From positions 1,007,001-1,071,000 of the forward strand of contig CP079108.1 of NCBI GenBank assembly GCA_019285715.1: 64,000 nucleotides of DNA, read 5' to 3'. The notes below the pieces were generated by a model. That model did no database searches, was not told where the DNA came from, and was given only the letters and a program-made list of their open reading frames with translations. This document shows, one piece after another, positions 8,656-17,544 of the stretch. Made by a program: the position numbers and the translations under genes. The DNA is from Sphingosinicellaceae bacterium. GTDB taxonomy: Bacteria; Pseudomonadota; Alphaproteobacteria; Sphingomonadales; Sphingomonadaceae. Position 1 is the first letter of the stretch. Every line of letters begins with the position of its first letter.

Positions 8656-9686
8656 GCGGCGTGGCGCAGATTCGCTGGGATCACCTGGGCGGAGAAGCGC
8701 TCCATCTCCTCCAACTGCGGGCTCATCTGGAGGAGGAGGAGGTCGAGCCCGGCGGCCTCGAACTCGTCGATGCGCGCGGCGACATGCTCGGGTGTGCCGA
8801 CGAGGCCGGGGCGGAGGCCGCGGTTGCTGACCGAATACTCGCGAATCTTGAGTTCGCGTTCGAGTTGGGTGCCTGACAGCCACTGGTCGAAGTTGTCGAA
8901 CCCCGGCGGCGGGGTGTCGCCCATGTCGGTAATCCGCGTGACCTCGTACTCGGCCTCGCGCGCGCTATCGCGGACGACTGCGTACGCTGCCATGCCGTAG
9001 ATCATCGGCTTGAGCCCGAGCCGGTCGCGCCGCGCGCGCATGTCAGCGATCTTGGCGGCGATGACCGCCGGCTCGTCGCCGTGCATGACATAAGCGTCGC
9101 ACTGCGCCGCGATCAGCGCCTTGGCGCTCTCGGACTCGCCGCCGGCATACAGGATCGGCGTAGTCACCGGCTTCGGCGACAGGATCGCGCTTTCGGTGCG
9201 GTAAAGCTGCCCCTCGAAGCTGAAGCGCGGTTCGCGCCACAGGCCGTTGACGACGCGCAGCCATTCCGACGTTCGCGCATAGCGGTCGTCGTGCGCGTCG
9301 AACTGCAGCCCGTACTGGCGCGCTTCCTCGGCCCACCACGACGAGACGACGTTGAGGCTCAACCGGCCGCCGCTGATGTTTTGGATGTTGGCCGCCTGCT
9401 TGGCGAACAGCGCCGGCTGGTGGAAGTTCGGCCTTACCGCGACCATCAGCTCGAGCCGCTGCGTCACGGCGGCAAGCGCGGCGGCGGTCGACCAAGCGTC
9501 AAGCGCGGGGGCGTCGATGCCCTTGATGTCGTTGAGGTTGAGCTCGGCGACGAGCGTCAGGTCATAGCCAATTTGCTCGGCGCGGACGCACAGGTCGCGG
9601 GTGTATTCCCAAGTCGCCACCATTTGCTCGTCGGCAACGTTGCGCAGCCAGCCGCCGAAGACGGGGGCCCAGAAACCATAGCGCAT
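8652..9686 (-). CDS. LLM class flavin-dependent monooxygenase
   Basis: A 344-residue bacterial-luciferase-like TIM barrel starting MRYGFWAPVFGGW at 9686. Landmarks are the early Phe-Trp strand, NISGGRLSLNVVSSWW (FMN phosphate region), the HDDRYARTSEWLRVVNGLW helix, and GLVGTPEHVAARI near the C-terminus. These features place it with SsuD/SfnG-type reduced-FMN monooxygenases that attack C-S or related bonds. The substrate is unknown. It follows the ATP-grasp gene by 1 base and overlaps the symporter gene by 4 bases. No flavin reductase gene is adjacent, so FMNH2 must come from elsewhere. Confidence 0.85.
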   Translation of the reverse strand: MRYGFWAPVFGGWLRNVADEQMVATWEYTRDLCVRAEQIGYDLTLVAELNLNDIKGIDAPALDAWSTAAALAAVTQRLELMVAVRPNFHQPALFAKQAANIQNISGGRLSLNVVSSWWAEEARQYGLQFDAHDDRYARTSEWLRVVNGLWREPRFSFEGQLYRTESAILSPKPVTTPILYAGGESESAKALIAAQCDAYVMHGDEPAVIAAKIADMRARRDRLGLKPMIYGMAAYAVVRDSAREAEYEVTRITDMGDTPPPGFDNFDQWLSGTQLERELKIREYSVSNRGLRPGLVGTPEHVAARIDEFEAAGLDLLLLQMSPQLEEMERFSAQVIPANLRHAA

Positions 9687-9687
9687 G

Positions 9688-10611
9688 TTAGCTCCTGCTC
9701 GCGGCGATGGCGGTTTCGAGATAGTCGACCAATTGCTCGTGCGGGTCCCAGCCGAGCACGTCGAGGGGCCGCGCGACGAAGTTCGACAGCGCATTGATGT
9801 CGTAGAACTTCGCGATGCCGTCGCGGTCGTCGATCATCACCTCGATGCCGCCGAGGTCGAGCCCTGCGGCGCGCGCGATCTGCTCAGCGGCACCGATCAG
9901 CCCCGGGGCAGGATCGGCGCGGGTGATCGTAATGGCACCCGGCCCGCGCCCGATCTCGCACGCGTCGGCGGGGCAAAGGTCGAAGGCATCGGCCGGGCTG
10001 TCGATGTCGATCGCGTAAAGGAATTTCCCGCCCAGCGTCTCGATCCGCGAGACGATGCCGGCGCGGGCGGGGACATATTCCTGGACCAGCAGCACGCGGT
10101 CGACACTTTCAGGCGCCGTCCCCGATGCGACCGATGCCGCAAGTTCCTCGGCGCTGGCGAAGCGAACGATGCCCGCGCCCGACCCGCCGATGTTCGCCTT
10201 GACCACGAGCGGAAAGCCGATCTCCGCGGCCGCCGCGGCCAAGTCGGCCGCCCGGTGGACCACCCGCGTCCGCGGGATGCCGAGCCCGAGCCCAGCGATC
10301 AGCGACAACTGCCGCGCTTTCGATCGGTCGACGGCGATGACCTCGGCTCCGTTGATCACCCGCGCGCCGCGTGCCGCCCAGTGCGCGAACAGCGCCTCGG
10401 CATAGAAGATGCCGTGCTCGCCTTCTCGCAGGAAGCTCGACATGGCGACGCGGCTGAGCACGACGGGGGCGGGCGGCACCGGATTGCCCGGGTCGAAGCG
10501 ATGGTCGGACAGGTGTTGCGCGTCGTACCGCACCCCGCGCCGGTCGAGTGCGGCGAACAGCGGCGCGAACCACGCTGGGTGCTCATATAGGATGGTGAGG
10601 TCGGCAGTCAT
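9688..10611 (-). CDS. ATP-grasp family ligase (RimK-like)
   Basis: A 307-residue protein from the ATG at 10611. The N-terminal pre-ATP-grasp domain starts ADLTILYEHP. In the ATP-grasp fold, KARQLSLIAGLGLGIPRTRVV precedes the Lys strand FPLVVKANIGGSGAGI, and VLLVQEYVP is the adenine-side hinge. The C-terminal metal site is approximated by GGIEVMIDD...KFYDINALSNF. ATP-grasp enzymes join a carboxylate to an amine or thiol through an acyl phosphate; RimK relatives add amino acids. First gene of the ATP-grasp / LLM / DAACS operon. Neither substrate is predictable. Confidence 0.8.
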   Translation of the reverse strand: MTADLTILYEHPAWFAPLFAALDRRGVRYDAQHLSDHRFDPGNPVPPAPVVLSRVAMSSFLREGEHGIFYAEALFAHWAARGARVINGAEVIAVDRSKARQLSLIAGLGLGIPRTRVVHRAADLAAAAAEIGFPLVVKANIGGSGAGIVRFASAEELAASVASGTAPESVDRVLLVQEYVPARAGIVSRIETLGGKFLYAIDIDSPADAFDLCPADACEIGRGPGAITITRADPAPGLIGAAEQIARAAGLDLGGIEVMIDDRDGIAKFYDINALSNFVARPLDVLGWDPHEQLVDYLETAIAASRS

Positions 10612-10893
10612 CGTCTCCAGATAGCACTCGCGCGTCACGTGTCATCATCTTCGCTGCTGCGTGCCGCACGATTGCAGCCTCGGTCACCGGTCTTGTTGCT
10701 GGGTGGGCTGCATCCACCGAACAGACAAGGCACCGAGCCGATGGCAGCAGCCTGTGTTGATCGACGGCAAGGGAAGGACCGCAGGCCGGAAGTAGGGGCG
10801 TCCCGCGGCCGATCGCGACAAGCGCAAGATCGCGATATCGATTTAATCGCACGTGCCGTTCTCCGCACGCCGATCCCGGCCAGGAGCAGTGTC

Positions 10894-11271
10894 ATGATGC
10901 AACACGAAGAACTCGATCCGAGCTGCCCGCTTCGGAGTCAGTATGCTGACCGCACGGGGCTCACGACCGTCTTGTTGAACGTGTTCAGGGTGGACCTGAA
11001 GGATGAAGCAGCGTTCCGGCAGGCTTGGCAGCAGGACGCCGAGTTTTTCAAGAAGCAGCCGGGCTACATCTCGGCACAGCTGCACCGGGGCATCGGCGAC
11101 AGCCGGATGTGGTTCAACTATGCGGTATTCGAGAACACTTCGACGTTCGCCGCGACTAACGATCAGCCGGAGTTCGGGCCTCTGCGCGGTGGCTATCCTG
11201 ACAGTGCGGTCGCGCACCCGCACCTGTTTCGCCGCATCCGTATACCCGGCATCTGCGTAGGCGAGCAGTGA
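10894..11271 (+). CDS. antibiotic biosynthesis monooxygenase (ABM) domain protein
   Basis: A 125-residue protein with a dimeric alpha/beta-barrel ABM core: LTTVLLNVFRVD, then EAAFRQAWQQDAEFFKKQPG, then SAQLHRGIGDSRMWFNYAVFE. Family members are cofactor-free quinol monooxygenases or haem-degrading enzymes, and the exact reaction is unknown here. Start chosen at 10894 because CAGGAG lies 7-8 bases upstream. Transcribed convergently with the AraC gene that ends 4 bases downstream. Confidence 0.75.
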   Translation: MMQHEELDPSCPLRSQYADRTGLTTVLLNVFRVDLKDEAAFRQAWQQDAEFFKKQPGYISAQLHRGIGDSRMWFNYAVFENTSTFAATNDQPEFGPLRGGYPDSAVAHPHLFRRIRIPGICVGEQ

Positions 11272-11275
11272 ACCT

Positions 11276-12097
11276 CTAGCCTCTGACTAATTCGCGAAAC
11301 CGGCCAGGCGGAACGCCGTTCATCGCTCGGAAGAGCTGGACGAAATGGGCGGGTGTCGCGAACCCGCAGCGGTATCCAATCGCGCTGACTGCCTCGTCCG
11401 TCTCCATCAGCCTGAGGCGGGCACGGTCGAGACGCCGGCGCAGGCTGTAGGCATAGGGCGTCTCCCCCGTCGAGCGGCGGTATTCGCGTGCGAAGTGGTA
11501 GAGACTGACCTCAGCGGCAGCGGCCAGATCGGCGAGGCTCGGGGATCTTGCCGAGGATCCCTCGACTGCCGCCTCGATCATCTCTGCCGCCCGCCGTAGT
11601 TGCGTGCGCGACAGGCCGCCCCGTGTTGGGCCGGCAACGATCGGGTCGAACAGAGCGGCGTCGAAGGCGAGACGCAGCTGGTCCATGGCCAGCTGCCCGG
11701 TCTCGCCGAGATGCGCGAGCGCCATAGCGCGTGTCGCAAGCGAAGCTAGAAGTGGCTCGGAAGCCATGAATCGCGGACGGACGGCGGCACCCCCGGCCAC
11801 GTCGGGGAACGCCACGAACAGTGCGTTCCCGCCACCTCGGATCGTGTAGGTTGACGAGCAGCTGGGGTCTGGCACGGTCACCATTCCCATCCGAGACTGC
11901 CTGACCTCGCTGCGACCGCCGCTCCTCCGCTCGATGGTCGGCACCGAGGTCAGGCAGAGGATGACAACCAGCGCGTTGGGAACCTCGACCTCCGCTTCCG
12001 TGGCTGCGCGGTAGCGGGTGATTGACAGCGCATCACCGGCGACCTGCAAAACCGGTTCGCTCGATCTCACCGCGACCATGGGTCGTGTGTCCGCCAT
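11276..12097 (-). CDS. AraC family transcriptional regulator
   Basis: A 273-residue regulator. The C-terminal 100 residues contain two helix-turn-helix motifs: SLADLAAAAEVSLYHFAREY and a second unit ending in GYRCGFATPAHFVQLFRAM, followed by the family end NGVPPGRFRE. The N-terminal domain has cupin-like beta strands and no recognisable ligand signature. It lies 93 bases downstream of, and on the same strand as, the unrecognised 233-residue protein gene, and convergent with the ABM gene. Its target is unknown. Confidence 0.9.
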   Translation of the reverse strand: MADTRPMVAVRSSEPVLQVAGDALSITRYRAATEAEVEVPNALVVILCLTSVPTIERRSGGRSEVRQSRMGMVTVPDPSCSSTYTIRGGGNALFVAFPDVAGGAAVRPRFMASEPLLASLATRAMALAHLGETGQLAMDQLRLAFDAALFDPIVAGPTRGGLSRTQLRRAAEMIEAAVEGSSARSPSLADLAAAAEVSLYHFAREYRRSTGETPYAYSLRRRLDRARLRLMETDEAVSAIGYRCGFATPAHFVQLFRAMNGVPPGRFRELVRG

Positions 12098-12190
12098 CGG
12101 AGCCTTTGCGCCAGCGCAACACCGCCAACGTAAGACTCCAGAGGACGGCGGGCAACCGACGGATCCTGATTCCCTCGGTCGTCCGCCCGG

Positions 12191-12892
12191 TCAGACGCCC
12201 GCAGCGCGTGCAAGCCTCGTCCAGTTGCCGAACTCGACGGCGAAGTGCTCGAGGTGGCCACGCACCAGCTGCTCGGGCGCAGCCTTCGGCAACGTGATCG
12301 TCAGCCGGATGTGCGTGCCGTCGGCCGCGTCCTTCATCTCGTGCATGGCCGAGCCGATGATCACGTCGTCGAGGTTCCGGATGATCGCCCCGAGGCGTTC
12401 GGGGTAGCTGTCATTCCAGGTGGTCGGGAAGCGTGCAGCGTCCTGCGTGAACTCGAGACCGATGAACCATGGGATGTCGTCCTCGCCGACATTCTCAATG
12501 ACCTCGGCGCGCGGTCCAAGCGGCATGTTCATGAAATGATCGGGGTGGGCGGCGCGCAGCTCAAGCTGCTTATTGTCCCGCATCAGATGCATGAAGAACC
12601 CGTGGAACGCCGCCGCCGGTGGTCCAGGCACGACTAATTCGAGGGCGCCGCTGCGCCATTCGCCATGCGAGGCGTTGACCCAGGCCGTGGTGCGATCGGC
12701 CGATTGACGCATCTCGTCGGCCAGCAGCACTCGCATGCCGTCATTACCGATCTTCGCCTTGAGGAACGCGAGCGCTCCCTTGGCGCGCGTCAGTTCCAGC
12801 TTGGTGATCGCGGCGGCGTCCAGGCGGTCTTCGCCGATCAGCGCAAACGTCGGGTCGGTGTCGCGCGCCTGCTCATAGGGCTGCCAGTACAT
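12191..12892 (-). CDS. hypothetical protein, 233 aa
   Basis: I do not recognise this protein. It is a soluble, well-formed coding sequence with even codon use and no signal peptide or membrane segments. The N-terminal third is helical (LTRAKGALAFLKAKIG), and the C-terminal third ends in an alpha/beta segment with IRLTITLPKAAPEQLVRGHLEHF. Several His residues are conserved-looking (HGFFMHLM, HPDHFMNM), which could suggest a metal site, but this is speculative. The AraC gene follows on the same strand, suggesting a regulator-target pair. Confidence 0.65.
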   Translation of the reverse strand: MYWQPYEQARDTDPTFALIGEDRLDAAAITKLELTRAKGALAFLKAKIGNDGMRVLLADEMRQSADRTTAWVNASHGEWRSGALELVVPGPPAAAFHGFFMHLMRDNKQLELRAAHPDHFMNMPLGPRAEVIENVGEDDIPWFIGLEFTQDAARFPTTWNDSYPERLGAIIRNLDDVIIGSAMHEMKDAADGTHIRLTITLPKAAPEQLVRGHLEHFAVEFGNWTRLARAAGV

Positions 12893-13161
12893 GCTTCGTC
12901 CTTTCCCTCATCACTCAAGCAGCGCGCGAGCACGCACCGGTTTTCCGGACAGCCGCACGTTGCCGATGATGGAAACCGGTGAAGGGACGAAGCCGATGTT
13001 GCGATCTTGCTAATTCCATAGCCGCAACGCTGAGCGAATCTCTGAAGGTGGACAGCCGGTGTACCGCCCCAGATGTCGGAATATGGGTGCGACATCCTGT
13101 CAGTTGTGTAGCCGCATGAGCCCAAAGGCTGGCATCCAGGGCCTCATAAATTTCACTAAGA

Positions 13162-13176
13162 CCAGCCTAAGGCTGG
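13162..13176. terminator. possible hairpin terminator CCAGCC-TAA-GGCTGG
   Basis: A perfect 6-bp stem with a 3-base loop in the intergenic region between two minus-strand genes, without a clear T-tract. It could end transcription of the decayed SDR gene or be part of a repeat. Confidence 0.35.
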
Positions 13177-13297
13177 ACGAATGAGCGTCCGTTTCACGGA
13201 AGCTACGAAGCGCCTTCGAACGTCAGAGTTTGGGCCGCTGGCCCCGGAAAGCGGGCAGGCGGCAGCGCCCCAATCCCGTACTTTCAGCAGTCCCTAG

Positions 13298-13314
13298 CCG
13301 CTTTCCGGAAGCGG
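13298..13314. repeat. CCGCTT-TCCGG-AAGCGG inverted repeat
   Basis: Perfect 6-bp arms with a 5-base loop, followed by GACGCTGG. It shares the GCTTTCCGG and AAGCGGAC words with the intergenic elements near 3028 and 4016, supporting a dispersed degenerate repeat family. Confidence 0.45.
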
Positions 13315-13355
13315 ACGCTGGTTCATGTTGTCTGACTGCAGACTACCTAGGCCCG

Positions 13356-14119
13356 CTAAGCACCGGGTGCAATTTCAGGAAGGCCATATTGGTTCGCGAT
13401 CATCCCGAGCACTTCAGCCTCCGATTTACCATAGACAGCGGACACCAGGGCGGCTTCATCCTCACCGACTACGTAGCGAAGCCGGCCGGTATTGTCGGTC
13501 GCCGCGATGAAGATCGCATCCGCGACGGCCTTGGGGCTCGCCAGCTCGCCTGAGTCGATGATCAGATCTCGGACCGTGACGATCTTGCGATACATGTCCT
13601 CATAGATTTCAATGCCTCCACCTGCGGCTGTCCGGCGGTCCGCGATCTCGTGAAAGTCGGTATCGACGCCGCCCGGCTCAATCAACTTCACCCCGACGCC
13701 GACAGCGCGAAGCTCAGACCAGATGGATTCGAAGAAGCCTTCGAGCGCGAACTTGCTCGAGATGTAGATTTCCGATGTCGGGAGGCCGACCCTAGCTCCG
13801 GCGGAACTGGTCACGAGCACGAGGCCGTGCCCGCGTGCTCGAAAGCCCGGGAGTACGGCACGCAGCACATGCATCGCCCCGAACACGTTGACGGCGAACT
13901 GATCCTGGATCTGCTGAGGCGAGATTGCTTCGAACGCACCATACTGTCCATACCTGCGTTAGAGAGGAGCGCATCGACGTGACCGATGCGAGCGGTCGCT
14001 GTGGCAACGGCCTCCGCACACTGCGCTTCGTTCCGCACGTCCAGCGGTGCGACGAGCAGCCTTGAAGATTCAACAAGACCATGAGGGACGGCAAGGTCAG
14101 GCATGGCCGGTAACGGCAT
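13356..14119 (-). pseudogene. short-chain dehydrogenase, frameshifted and N-truncated
   Basis: The 5' part (13960-14119) encodes LDVRNEAQCAEAV and IGHVDALLSNAGMDS, the second Rossmann strand and NAG motif of a classical SDR. The 3' part in another frame (13356-13886) encodes FGAMHVLRAVLPGF, VTSSAG, YISSKFALEGF (catalytic Tyr-x-x-x-Lys) and a normal C-terminus. The two frames must be joined by a frameshift near 13900-13960. The glycine-rich NAD-binding start is missing, so the gene is dead. Confidence 0.75.
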
Positions 14120-14308
14120 TCTGGGCTCCGAGCGGCCCTTCCTTTACCTAACAGTCCAAGCCATTCAGCAACTGGGCACATCGCTCGAAAGCGATCGTGG
14201 ATCTCGGTGAAGGAACGGTCGGTTTCCGATGTGGATCCTCGCCGCCGCGAAGCTGCCGGTCGGCGACCGCGGGGCCGGCGCCCGACGATGACGCAGACCT
14301 CCAAATGC

Positions 14309-14785
14309 TCAGCGTTCCGCGCCACCGGCGGGACAGGAACCAATGCGGCGGCCGCTGTCGCGACCACGGAACTCGACCGTAACCTCACCGGACTGCGCCT
14401 CGCCCGAGAAGCTGAAGTCATAGCCGTTGCCGCCATAAGTACCGGAGCCGTCCACGCGGAGGGCAGGGTAGCGGCTATCCTTGCACTCGCCTGCTGCCGT
14501 GATTTTCCCGTTTGCCATCGCATAGCGGGAAAAACGGCATTGGACGGCCTTGCTGGCGAGCAGGAAGCTCCGCGGATCGGCCAGATCCGAAGCCGAGTGG
14601 CACACCCGATAGGGCGGCGGGGATGGCAGCATGCTCTGCGCCTGGTCAGCGAGAAGCGAGGAGCCGTTCACCTCATCGACAACATAGACGACAGTATGCT
14701 CCCACAGCCCCGGCAACGGCACACGCGAGGGCATTGCCGCCAAAAGGACTGGCAACAGGACTACGAGCTGGACGATGCGGCGCAT
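14309..14785 (-). CDS. DUF3617-like exported protein
   Basis: A 158-residue protein from the ATG at 14785. The signal peptide is MRRIVQLVVLLPVLLAAMPS. The mature part begins with PLPGLWEHTVVYVVDEV, matching the DUF3617 opening (pGLWE), and has Cys residues at YRVCHSASD, AVQCRF and AGECKDSRY that fit the family disulfide pattern. Periplasmic, function unknown. The open frame continues upstream of this start but has no protein character. Just downstream (13.4-14.1 kb) is the decayed SDR gene. Confidence 0.7.
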   Translation of the reverse strand: MRRIVQLVVLLPVLLAAMPSRVPLPGLWEHTVVYVVDEVNGSSLLADQAQSMLPSPPPYRVCHSASDLADPRSFLLASKAVQCRFSRYAMANGKITAAGECKDSRYPALRVDGSGTYGGNGYDFSFSGEAQSGEVTVEFRGRDSGRRIGSCPAGGAER

Positions 14786-15074
14786 AGCGATCTTAACGCG
14801 CGAATTGACGACGTTGCCTGCTGCATCAGACGCTAGTGTGGCCACTGCCCAACAATCGGTCTTTGCCGGTGAACCGCGTGCCAGCTGATTACGAACCGTG
14901 CGGATATCTCCAACGGATATGCGGGGCGGAAGCTGTGGATCCGGGTTACCGAATTCGCGAACTTCAGTATTAACCGATAAAACTTCGCGGAACTCGTCGT
15001 AGACCGGCAGGTGCCTATGCACGCCGAGGATCTGGTCGTTCCCGAGGCATTCGCCGCGTGATCTGCGGCATGGT

Positions 15075-16304
15075 TCAGACGAGAATCCCCGTCGTGGCAA
15101 TGTCGGCCAGCTGGACCGCGATCGTTTCCAGCGGCAGTGAGAAGCCGGTCAAATCCGCGCTCGCGACCCAATTCAAGTTGCCCGCCAGAGCCGCGACGAC
15201 GTTGTCGACGTTCACACGACGAACGCTTCCGTCGTCTATGCCCTCTTGAATCATCTTGCGATACGCGAGCTCCAGGCCCGCGAAGCGGGCACGCATCGCG
15301 GCTTGATCTCCCGGCGTCAACCGACCGAGACCGACGTGGGACGTCAGGCTCGGCCGGATCGGATCGCCCATCGCGAGCACGGCGCCCCGCACGCCGACGT
15401 GCAGACCGTCGATGCGCTTGCCGGGCAAGGCGGCTGCGCTGCGCGCCACCTCTTGGTAAATCTCGCTCGCCCGCTCGAAGCAGGCGGCGACCAGTTCGTC
15501 CTTCGAGCCGAACGAACGGAAGATGGCGCGCTTGCTGATGCCCAGCGCGTCCGCAATCTCCTCGACCCTGGTCGCACCTATGCCACGGCGGTTGAACAGC
15601 CTCGATGCAGCACCGAGCAGTTGCTCCCGCTTTGCCTTCGCCACCGAGCCGCGGTCGAACAGATCGAGCGTCGCGGGCTGACCCGGGAGCTGCACGTGGC
15701 CACGATGCGTGCCGGCCGAACGTTCGCGCGCCAGTCCCCGCAGGAAAAAGTCCTTGGCGCCGGACCGGACCGCGTCGACCGGACGGCCGGGAAGCAGCCG
15801 ACGTTGGAGAGGAGCCCAAGTCGCCAATCCGAGGACAGAGTTGGCCACAACCATCGGGTCGACCGGCTTCAGGTGCCCGTGCAGCGTGCCGGCCCTGACC
15901 AGATCGGCGACCTTCGCGACCAGCGCAATCCAGCGACCGCGTATCATCCCTTGGCGCGGCTCGGGCAGCACGTCGATCTCCGCCACGACCGCCAGCTCGG
16001 GGAACCCATCGCCCATGACGACGTCCAGGAAGGCCTCCAAGGCCGCACCTTCGTCGTTCACGGCCACCTGCAGTTCGGCAAAGGCCACCTCCAGCGTCTC
16101 GATCGCATGGCTGTAGCAGGCGAATAGAAGATCGTCCCGATCACGGAAATGGGAGTAGAGAGCCGGTCGCGAGATCCTCAGCTCCGACGCGATGTCGGAA
16201 AACCACTCGTCCGATACCCCTCTGGAATTGAGGACGCGAGCCGCGACGTCGAGGACCTCGACGATGCGGCCTCCTGCCGAGAGTCTACGGAGTGGTGCGT
16301 TCAT
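15075..16304 (-). CDS. tandem TetR transcriptional regulator (two TetR domains)
   Basis: A 409-residue protein, twice the usual TetR length. The first TetR_N DNA-binding domain is at residues 14-64 (DIASELRISRPALYSHF), followed by a ligand-domain-like helical region to about 200. A second complete TetR_N domain is at about 223-275 (EIADALGISKRAIFRSFGSK), with its own C-terminal domain to residue 409. Start ATG at 16304; the frame is open upstream but into promoter DNA. Divergent from the catabolic operon beginning at 16452, so it most likely regulates it from the shared 147-bp region. A single protein could bind DNA as a pseudo-dimer. Confidence 0.9.
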   Translation of the reverse strand: MNAPLRRLSAGGRIVEVLDVAARVLNSRGVSDEWFSDIASELRISRPALYSHFRDRDDLLFACYSHAIETLEVAFAELQVAVNDEGAALEAFLDVVMGDGFPELAVVAEIDVLPEPRQGMIRGRWIALVAKVADLVRAGTLHGHLKPVDPMVVANSVLGLATWAPLQRRLLPGRPVDAVRSGAKDFFLRGLARERSAGTHRGHVQLPGQPATLDLFDRGSVAKAKREQLLGAASRLFNRRGIGATRVEEIADALGISKRAIFRSFGSKDELVAACFERASEIYQEVARSAAALPGKRIDGLHVGVRGAVLAMGDPIRPSLTSHVGLGRLTPGDQAAMRARFAGLELAYRKMIQEGIDDGSVRRVNVDNVVAALAGNLNWVASADLTGFSLPLETIAVQLADIATTGILV

Positions 16305-16348
16305 CCGTCCTGCTTGCCTCGGCTGGACGACCTTTACCAGCCGCAGGC

Positions 16349-16407
16349 TTGACGGGAGCATTACGAACAAGCGACATAGGCGCACAAATTCGTAAGCACT
16401 AGCGCTT
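16349..16407 (+). promoter_or_regulatory. catabolic operon promoter and candidate TetR operators
   Basis: Within the 147-bp divergent region, TTGACG (16349-16354) is followed after 18 bases by GACATA (16373-16378), a plausible though weak sigma-70 promoter for the plus strand. Overlapping it is TTACGAA (16361-16367), repeated inverted as TTCGTAA (16389-16395). A second near-palindrome, AAGCACTAGCGCTT (16394-16407), is symmetric except for one base pair. Both are candidate sites for the divergent tandem TetR protein. Confidence 0.45.
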
Positions 16408-16451
16408 GGATCCGGACGGGAACAAAGGGAGCGTGCAAGGATGAAGAGGAT

Positions 16452-17531
16452 ATGCACGCGCGCGTCGTGCCTGCCATCCGGCGCATCGGGCCTTTCGCTT
16501 CCGTGACGGAGGTACTCCTCATTCCATCGCTGGACAGCTGGCTCGCGACCAACATCCCTGGCTTCACGTCGCCCGCGACCGCGACCAAGTTTCCGGGTGG
16601 GCAGTCCAATCCGACCTACCGGCTTGAGTGCGGCGGACGGTCGTTCGTCTTGCGGCGCAAGCCTTTCGGCGACCTCCTGCCGTCCGCCCATGCGGTCGAG
16701 CGGGAGTACCGGCTCCTCGAGGCACTCTACCCTACCGACGTACCCGTCCCTCGGCCCTATGCCCTGTGCGAAGACTCCACCGTCATCGGAGCGGCGTTCT
16801 ACGTGATGGAGCTGGTCGAAGGCCGGACCCTATGGGACGGGGCCCTACCCGGCATGGACCAGCAAGATCGTCGCGAACTCTACGCTTCGATGATCGACGC
16901 GCTGGCCGCTCTGCATTCGGTCGATCCCGGAGCGGTCGGCCTCGCCGACTTCGCTCCCCCCGGCAACAACTTCGGACGTCAGATAAGTCGCTGGTCGAAA
17001 CAGTACCGTGCCTCTCAGACCGACGACCTCGGCAACATGGAACGGCTGATCGAGTGGCTGCCACAGACGGTCCCGGAGCAGACCCGGACAACGATCATCC
17101 ACGGCGACTACCGGCTCGATAATCTGATCTGCGCGCCCGACCGACCTCGGATCCGTGCCATCCTCGACTGGGAGCTGGCAACGCTGGGCGACCCGCTGTC
17201 AGATCTCGCCTATCTCCTGTTGAACTGGGTCCTGCCCCATGCACCCGGGAAGGCCACGCTCGGCACCCTGGACCTCGTCGAGCTTGGCATTCCGACGCTC
17301 TCAGACGCGATTGAGCGCTACTGCACGGCGAGCGGCCGGAACGAACCTCCTTCCCTAGACTGGTACTTCGCGTTCAGCCTGTTCCGCGCGGTCGGCATAG
17401 TCCAGGGCATCAAGAAGCGTATGCGCGACGGCAACGCCTCGAACCCGGATGCGGCACTGCTGGTTGCCCAACTACCGATGCTCGCCGCGGCGGGCTGGGA
17501 TTTCGCCCGCCGTGCCGGTGCCCCGCGATGA
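16452..17531 (+). CDS. phosphotransferase family protein (APH/ACAD10-type kinase)
   Basis: A 359-residue aminoglycoside-phosphotransferase-fold protein. The glycine-rich start [12 protein letters not shown] is at about 47-58, the catalytic loop HGDYRLDN at 217-224 (Asp219, Asn224), and the metal-binding DWE at 239-241 followed by [13 protein letters not shown]. This subgroup is known as a partner or fusion of acyl-CoA dehydrogenases (ACAD10/11), where it phosphorylates hydroxyacyl-CoA. First gene of the catabolic run, which also encodes an acyl-CoA dehydrogenase at 26.9 kb. A GTG at 16503 is a possible alternative start. Confidence 0.85.
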   Translation: MHARVVPAIRRIGPFASVTEVLLIPSLDSWLATNIPGFTSPATATKFPGGQSNPTYRLECGGRSFVLRRKPFGDLLPSAHAVEREYRLLEALYPTDVPVPRPYALCEDSTVIGAAFYVMELVEGRTLWDGALPGMDQQDRRELYASMIDALAALHSVDPGAVGLADFAPPGNNFGRQISRWSKQYRASQTDDLGNMERLIEWLPQTVPEQTRTTIIHGDYRLDNLICAPDRPRIRAILDWELATLGDPLSDLAYLLLNWVLPHAPGKATLGTLDLVELGIPTLSDAIERYCTASGRNEPPSLDWYFAFSLFRAVGIVQGIKKRMRDGNASNPDAALLVAQLPMLAAAGWDFARRAGAPR

Positions 17532-17544
17532 GAGGAAGCGACGC

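Larger units (their letters stand above)
12893..13355. other. intergenic region with hairpins, no gene
   Basis: No coding sequence recognised. It holds the hairpins at 13162-13176 and 13298-13314, and several fragments resembling GTCCGC/GCGGAC repeats, e.g. near 13186-13200. Confidence 0.5.

Noticed and set aside
7429-8883. 76-codon N-terminal extension of the symporter
   Set aside because: Pro/Arg-rich; it overlaps the flavin monooxygenase gene by more than 200 bases, whereas the GTG at 8655 gives a GTGA overlap.
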